Assembly (NCBI RefSeq): GCF_003261055.1
Contig: NZ_CP030073.1
Coordinates: 6,324,001-6,388,000, forward strand
DNA: 64,000 nt
Direction: 5' to 3'
Source of the DNA: Streptomyces cadmiisoli
GTDB lineage: Bacteria > Actinomycetota > Actinomycetes > Streptomycetales > Streptomycetaceae
The notes below the pieces were generated by a model. It was not told the origin of the DNA. It ran no database searches and saw nothing but the letters and a program-made list of their open reading frames with translations. A program made the translations under genes and the position numbers. Shown here piece after piece: positions 60,106-64,000 of this stretch. Numbering within the stretch: position 1 is the first letter of the stretch; each line of letters opens with the position of its first letter.

Positions 60106-62057
60106 CGGAAGTGAGCGACAGGGAACCGCCGCGCCGCCGCGTACCGAGGCCCGCCCGGCCCGACCGCTCCGGCGGCCGCCGGCCGCCCGGCCCCGGCAGC
60201 GGCCCGGTCCGCCGCGCGGCCCCGCCGCCGCGCGTCATCCGGCTGGGCAGCCCGCGTCCCCGGCTGCGGATGGTCGGCCTCGCGCTGACCCTGGTGATGC
60301 TCGTCTTCGTCGTCCGGCTGCTCCAGGTGCAGGCCGTCGACGCGAGCGCCTACGCCGCCAAGGCCGAGCAGAACCGGTACGTCGTGCACACCCTCACCGC
60401 GCAGCGCGGCGAGATCACCGACCGCACCGGCGTGGCCCTGGCGACCAGCGTGGACGCCTACGACATCACGGCCGACCCCACCCTGTTCACCCGGGAGCAG
60501 CTGAGGATCGACGACGGGCCGGAGCAGGCGGCGGCCCTCCTCGCGCCGATTCTCGGGCAGGACCAGGAGGAGATCACCCGCAAGCTCCGGCCGAAGGACA
60601 AGGACCTGCGCTACGTCAGGCTGGCCGGGCGGCAGACCCCGCAGGTCTGGAAGCAGATCAAGGACCTGAGGTCCGCGCTGGCCGGCCGGGCCCAGACCGA
60701 CAAGGGCACCGCCAACGTCCTCGCCGGCGTCCTGGCCGAGCCCAGCAGCAAGCGCGTGTACCCGAACGGCGACCTGGCGGCCGGGCTGCTGGGCTTCGTC
60801 AACGCCGAGGGCAAGGGCGGCGGCGGCATCGAGCAGCAGCTGGACGAACAGCTCGCCGGTGAGGACGGCAAGATCCGCTACGCCCAGTCCGGCGGCCACC
60901 AGGTGCCGACCGTCGGCTCCACCGAGACCCCCGCGGTGCCCGGCGTCGACGTCGAGCTGACCATCGACCGCGACATCCAGTGGGCGGCGCAGAACGCCAT
61001 CACCGAGCAGGTGGAGGAGTCCCGGGCGGACCGCGGCTACGTGATCGTCCAGGACACCCGGACCGGCGAGATCCTCGCCATGGCCAACTCGCCCGGCTTC
61101 GACCCCAACGACCTGTCCACCGCCGACGCCACCGCGATGGGCAACGCCGCCCTCCAGGACGCCTTCGAGCCGGGCTCCACCGCCAAGGTCATGTCGATGG
61201 CCGCCGTACTGGAGGAGAACGTCGCCACGCCCGGCACGCATGTCGTCGTGCCCAACCGGCTGCACCGCGGCGACCGTCTCTTCCGGGACGACATCGACCA
61301 CGCCACCTGGTACCTCACGCTGAACGGCGTGCTCGCCAAGTCCAGCAACATCGGCACCATCCTCGCCACCGGCCAGCTCGGCAAGGACCAGGCGCGGGCC
61401 AACCGGGTCCTGCACGAGTACCTGCGCAAGTTCGGCATCGGCAGCTACACCGGGCTCGGCTTCCCCGGCGAGACCAAGGGCATCCTCGCCGCGCCGAACA
61501 CCTGGTCGACCTCGCAGCAGTACACGATTCCTTTCGGCCAGGGTGTCTCCATCAACGCGATGCAGGCGGCGTCCGTCTATTCGACGATCGCCAACGGCGG
61601 CGTCCGTGTCGAACCCAGCCTCGTCCGCGGCCGGCAGGGGCCCGACGGGCAGTTCACGCCCGCCCCGGAGCCCGAGAAGACAAGGGTCGTGAGCGAGAAG
61701 ACCGCCAAGACCCTCGCCCGGATGCTGGAGTCGGTGGTGGACGACGAGGAGGGCACGGGCACCAAGGCGCGTATCCCCGGCTACCGCGTCGCGGGGAAGA
61801 CGGGCACCGCCAACCGAGTGGATCCGGCCACCGGCAAGTACCGCGGCTACACCTCGTCCTTCGCCGGATTCGCCCCCGCCGACAAGCCCCGCGTCACCGT
61901 GTACTGCGCCATCCAGAACGCCACCGAGGGCAGCTACTTCGGCGGCCAGATCTGCGGTCCCGTCTACAAGAAGGTGATGGAGTTCGCCCTGAAGACCCTC
62001 CAGGTCCCGCCGACCGGGACGCCGCCGGCGAAACTCCCGGTCACCTTCAAACCCTGA
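60102..62057 (+). CDS. ftsI: Penicillin-binding protein FtsI (septal transpeptidase)
   Basis: 651-residue class B PBP. A basic Pro/Arg-rich cytosolic N-terminus, one membrane helix (about 55-75), the pedestal domain, and a transpeptidase domain with active-site STAK (Ser359-Lys362), SSN motif, and KTGT (in VAGKTGTANR). It crosslinks septal peptidoglycan during sporulation septation. The start overlaps the ftsL stop (GTGA); a GTG at 60111 is an alternative. Confidence 0.95.
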   Translation: MTEVSDREPPRRRVPRPARPDRSGGRRPPGPGSGPVRRAAPPPRVIRLGSPRPRLRMVGLALTLVMLVFVVRLLQVQAVDASAYAAKAEQNRYVVHTLTAQRGEITDRTGVALATSVDAYDITADPTLFTREQLRIDDGPEQAAALLAPILGQDQEEITRKLRPKDKDLRYVRLAGRQTPQVWKQIKDLRSALAGRAQTDKGTANVLAGVLAEPSSKRVYPNGDLAAGLLGFVNAEGKGGGGIEQQLDEQLAGEDGKIRYAQSGGHQVPTVGSTETPAVPGVDVELTIDRDIQWAAQNAITEQVEESRADRGYVIVQDTRTGEILAMANSPGFDPNDLSTADATAMGNAALQDAFEPGSTAKVMSMAAVLEENVATPGTHVVVPNRLHRGDRLFRDDIDHATWYLTLNGVLAKSSNIGTILATGQLGKDQARANRVLHEYLRKFGIGSYTGLGFPGETKGILAAPNTWSTSQQYTIPFGQGVSINAMQAASVYSTIANGGVRVEPSLVRGRQGPDGQFTPAPEPEKTRVVSEKTAKTLARMLESVVDDEEGTGTKARIPGYRVAGKTGTANRVDPATGKYRGYTSSFAGFAPADKPRVTVYCAIQNATEGSYFGGQICGPVYKKVMEFALKTLQVPPTGTPPAKLPVTFKP

Positions 62058-62084
62058 TCAGCACCGAGCACCCAGGAACCACCC

Positions 62085-63740
62085 GTGACAACGATCACCC
62101 CCGATCCCGGGGACCAGAGCGCCTCCGGCCCCTCACTTCGCTCCCCGGCGGGTGCGCCCGGTACGCTCACCGCCGTGCCACACGCTGATCAGTCCCAAAC
62201 CACCCAGAAGGACGTTCCTGTGACATATCCGGGGCCGCCCCGACCGGAACGGGTCTCCGCCACACCCCTCGCGGAACTCGCCGATCAGCTGGGTCTCACC
62301 GCGCCGGAGGGCGCCGCCGAGGTCACGGGCATCACCCATGACTCGCGCGCCGTCCGCCCCGGCGACCTGTACGCCGCCCTTCCCGGCGCCCGCGCCCACG
62401 GCGCCGACTTCGTCACGCAGGCCGTCGGCCTCGGCGCCACCGCGGTGCTGACCGACCCGGCCGGCACCGAGCGCGCCGCCGCGACGGGCCTGCCGGTGCT
62501 CACCGTCGACGACCCCCGCGCGCGGATGGGCGCGCTGGCGGCCACGATCTACGGACACCCCGGCCGCGGACTGCTCCAGATCGGCATCACCGGCACCTCC
62601 GGCAAGACCACGACCGCCTACCTCGTCGAGGGCGGCCTGCGGACGGGCCGTCCGGCCGGTCTGATCGGCACCGTCGAGACCCGGATCGGCGACGAGCGGA
62701 TCAAGTCCGAGCGCACCACGCCCGAAGCGACCGACCTCCAGGCGCTGTTCGCAGTGATGCGCGAACGCGGTGTCGAGGCCGTCGCGATGGAGGTCTCCAG
62801 CCACGCGCTGGTCCTCGGCCGGGTCGACGGCTGCGTCTTCGACGTCGCCGTCTTCACCAACCTCAGCCCGGAGCACATGGAGTTCCACTCCGACATGGAG
62901 GACTACTTCCGGGCCAAGGCACAGCTGTTCACACCGGAACGCAGCCGTCTCGGCGTGGTCAACATCGACGACGAGTACGGCCGCAGGCTGGCCCGGGAGG
63001 CCACCGTCCCGGTCGTCACCTACTCGGCCGAGGGCCACCCCGACGCCGACTGGCGCGCCGAGGACGTCACGGTCGGCCCGCTGGACTCGCCGTTCACCGT
63101 CGTCGGCCCGAACGGCGAGCGGATCGGCGCCAGGTCGCCGCTGCCCGGTCCGTTCAACGTGGCGAACACCCTCGCCGCGATCGTGGCCCTCGCCGCCGCG
63201 GGCCTCGACCCGCAGACCGCCGCCGACGGCGTCGCCGCCGTACCGGGCGTACCGGGCCGTCTGGAGCGGGTGGACGCCGGCCAGCCGTACCTCGCGGTCG
63301 TCGACTACGCCCACAAGACCGACGCCGTCGAGTCGGTGCTCAAGGCGCTGCGCAAGGTCACCAAGGGCCGGCTGCACATCGTGCTCGGCTGCGGCGGCGA
63401 CCGGGACCGCTCCAAGCGCTCCCCGATGGGCGCCGCGGCCGCCCGGCTCGCCGACATCGCCGTACTGACCTCCGACAACCCCCGCTCCGAGGACCCCCTG
63501 GCGATCCTCGCGACCATGCTGGAAGGCGCCGCGTCGGTGCCGGCGCACGAACGCGGCGAGGTGCTCCTCTTCGAGGACCGGGCCGCGGCGATCGCCGCCG
63601 CCGTGCACCGCGCACGGCCCGGGGACACCGTGCTGGTCGCGGGCAAGGGCCACGAGCAGGGCCAGGACATCGCCGGGGTGGTCCGTCCCTTCGACGACCG
63701 CCAGGTGCTTCGCGAAGCTATCCAGAAGACCCAGGGATGA
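62085..63740 (+). CDS. murE: UDP-MurNAc-tripeptide synthetase MurE
   Basis: 551-residue Mur ligase adding diaminopimelic acid to UDP-MurNAc-L-Ala-D-Glu. Domain 1 has THDSRAVRPGDLYAALPG; the P-loop is GITGTSGKTTTAYLVEGG; the carbamylated lysine is in EDYFRAKAQLF; the C-terminal motif DNPRSEDP marks DAP specificity (LL-DAP in Streptomyces). The GTG at 62085 has AGGAA; an in-frame GTG at 62221 with AGAAGGA would remove 45 poorly conserved residues, so the true start is uncertain. Confidence 0.94.
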   Translation: MTTITPDPGDQSASGPSLRSPAGAPGTLTAVPHADQSQTTQKDVPVTYPGPPRPERVSATPLAELADQLGLTAPEGAAEVTGITHDSRAVRPGDLYAALPGARAHGADFVTQAVGLGATAVLTDPAGTERAAATGLPVLTVDDPRARMGALAATIYGHPGRGLLQIGITGTSGKTTTAYLVEGGLRTGRPAGLIGTVETRIGDERIKSERTTPEATDLQALFAVMRERGVEAVAMEVSSHALVLGRVDGCVFDVAVFTNLSPEHMEFHSDMEDYFRAKAQLFTPERSRLGVVNIDDEYGRRLAREATVPVVTYSAEGHPDADWRAEDVTVGPLDSPFTVVGPNGERIGARSPLPGPFNVANTLAAIVALAAAGLDPQTAADGVAAVPGVPGRLERVDAGQPYLAVVDYAHKTDAVESVLKALRKVTKGRLHIVLGCGGDRDRSKRSPMGAAAARLADIAVLTSDNPRSEDPLAILATMLEGAASVPAHERGEVLLFEDRAAAIAAAVHRARPGDTVLVAGKGHEQGQDIAGVVRPFDDRQVLREAIQKTQG

Positions 63741-63744
63741 ACTT

Positions 63745-64000
63745 GTGATCGCCCTCTCTCTCGCCGAGATCGCAGAAGTCGTCGGCGGGCAGACGCACGA
63801 CATACCGGATCCGTCGGTGCGGGTGACCGGACCGGTCGTCCGGGACTCCCGCGAGGTGGAACCGGGCAGCCTGTTCGTCGCCTTCGCCGGCGAGCGCGTC
63901 GACGGCCACGACTTCGCACCGGCCGTCGTGGCGGCGGGCGCGGCGGCCGTGCTGGCCACGCGCCCCGTCGGGGTGCCCGCGATCGTCGTGGACGACGTCC
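63745..64000 (+). CDS. murF: UDP-MurNAc-pentapeptide synthetase MurF (5' end only)
   Basis: First 85 codons of the ligase adding D-Ala-D-Ala. The N-terminal SLAEIAEVVGG and VVRDSREVEPGSLFVAFAGERVDGHDF are diagnostic of MurF domain 1. The GTG start lies 4 bases after the murE stop. The gene runs off the window end. Confidence 0.93.
   Translation, partial: MIALSLAEIAEVVGGQTHDIPDPSVRVTGPVVRDSREVEPGSLFVAFAGERVDGHDFAPAVVAAGAAAVLATRPVGVPAIVVDDV

Overview
This is a 64 kb piece of a high-GC actinobacterial chromosome, almost certainly Streptomyces. The evidence is strong third-position GC bias, many GTG and TTG starts, an actinobacterial qcrB C-terminus, a SAM-IV riboswitch, a ROK glucokinase, a MacRS-like two-component pair and a dcw cluster whose MurE has the DAP-type DNPR motif. 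Gene order matches, from memory, the S. coelicolor interval SCO2148 down to about SCO2088. It is ordinary core chromosome: I see no insertion sequence, prophage, integrase, CRISPR array, tRNA or rRNA, and composition is even throughout.

Layout. 1-5 kb: 3' end of qcrB, then trpD, a SAM-IV-controlled class V aminotransferase, a RAM-only Lrp/AsnC protein and a rhomboid protease. 5-10.5 kb: a zinc-ribbon protein, a NYN-domain protein, two tandem NlpC/P60 hydrolases and a lipoprotein with an HEXXH motif. 10.5-23 kb: an envelope-lipid and glycosyl set (GT87, PimB-like GT4, FadD, phosphoesterase, SRPBCC, ArsA-like ATPase), glucokinase with its upstream partner, an EEP-family hydrolase, a lipase and an acyltransferase. 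23-31 kb: macS/macR, a phosphofructokinase with PPi-type residues, a D-2-hydroxyacid dehydrogenase, and a divergent aromatic module (TrpEG fusion behind a trp attenuator, and class II DAHP synthase). 30.8-36 kb: bfd and bfr, a sulfite-oxidase-fold protein, a copper-box-controlled DUF4396 protein, endonuclease IV and a PASTA kinase. 36-42 kb: thiG-thiS-thiO behind a TPP riboswitch, an FAD reductase, an Rv2175c-like DNA-binding protein, thiE and metF. 42-50 kb: a Q/Y-rich membrane protein, a CrtI-like oxidoreductase, a DUF4126 membrane protein with a perfect MacR-type palindrome upstream, and a TetR/ABC-type system. 50-58 kb: HEPN and methyltransferase genes, DUF3040, the MoxR-DUF58-transglutaminase operon and a beta-carbonic anhydrase. 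58-64 kb: the dcw cluster rsmH-ftsL-ftsI-murE-murF (murF truncated by the window end).

The genes are mainly connected through central carbon flow (glucokinase, PFK, lactate-type dehydrogenase), aromatic and tryptophan supply (DAHP synthase, anthranilate synthase, TrpD), thiamine and methyl-folate supply, iron storage, and cell-envelope construction. The block largely mirrors the Mycobacterium tuberculosis Rv2196-Rv2157c interval (from memory), so it is an ancient actinobacterial neighbourhood. The most interesting material is regulatory: an attenuator with a WWW leader peptide, a SAM-IV switch that appears to gate a six-codon upstream ORF, a MacR-type palindrome, a Crp-type site before pfk, copper and iron boxes, several unassigned palindromes, a 33-bp minisatellite that carries the stop codons of two convergent genes, and many apparently leaderless promoters.
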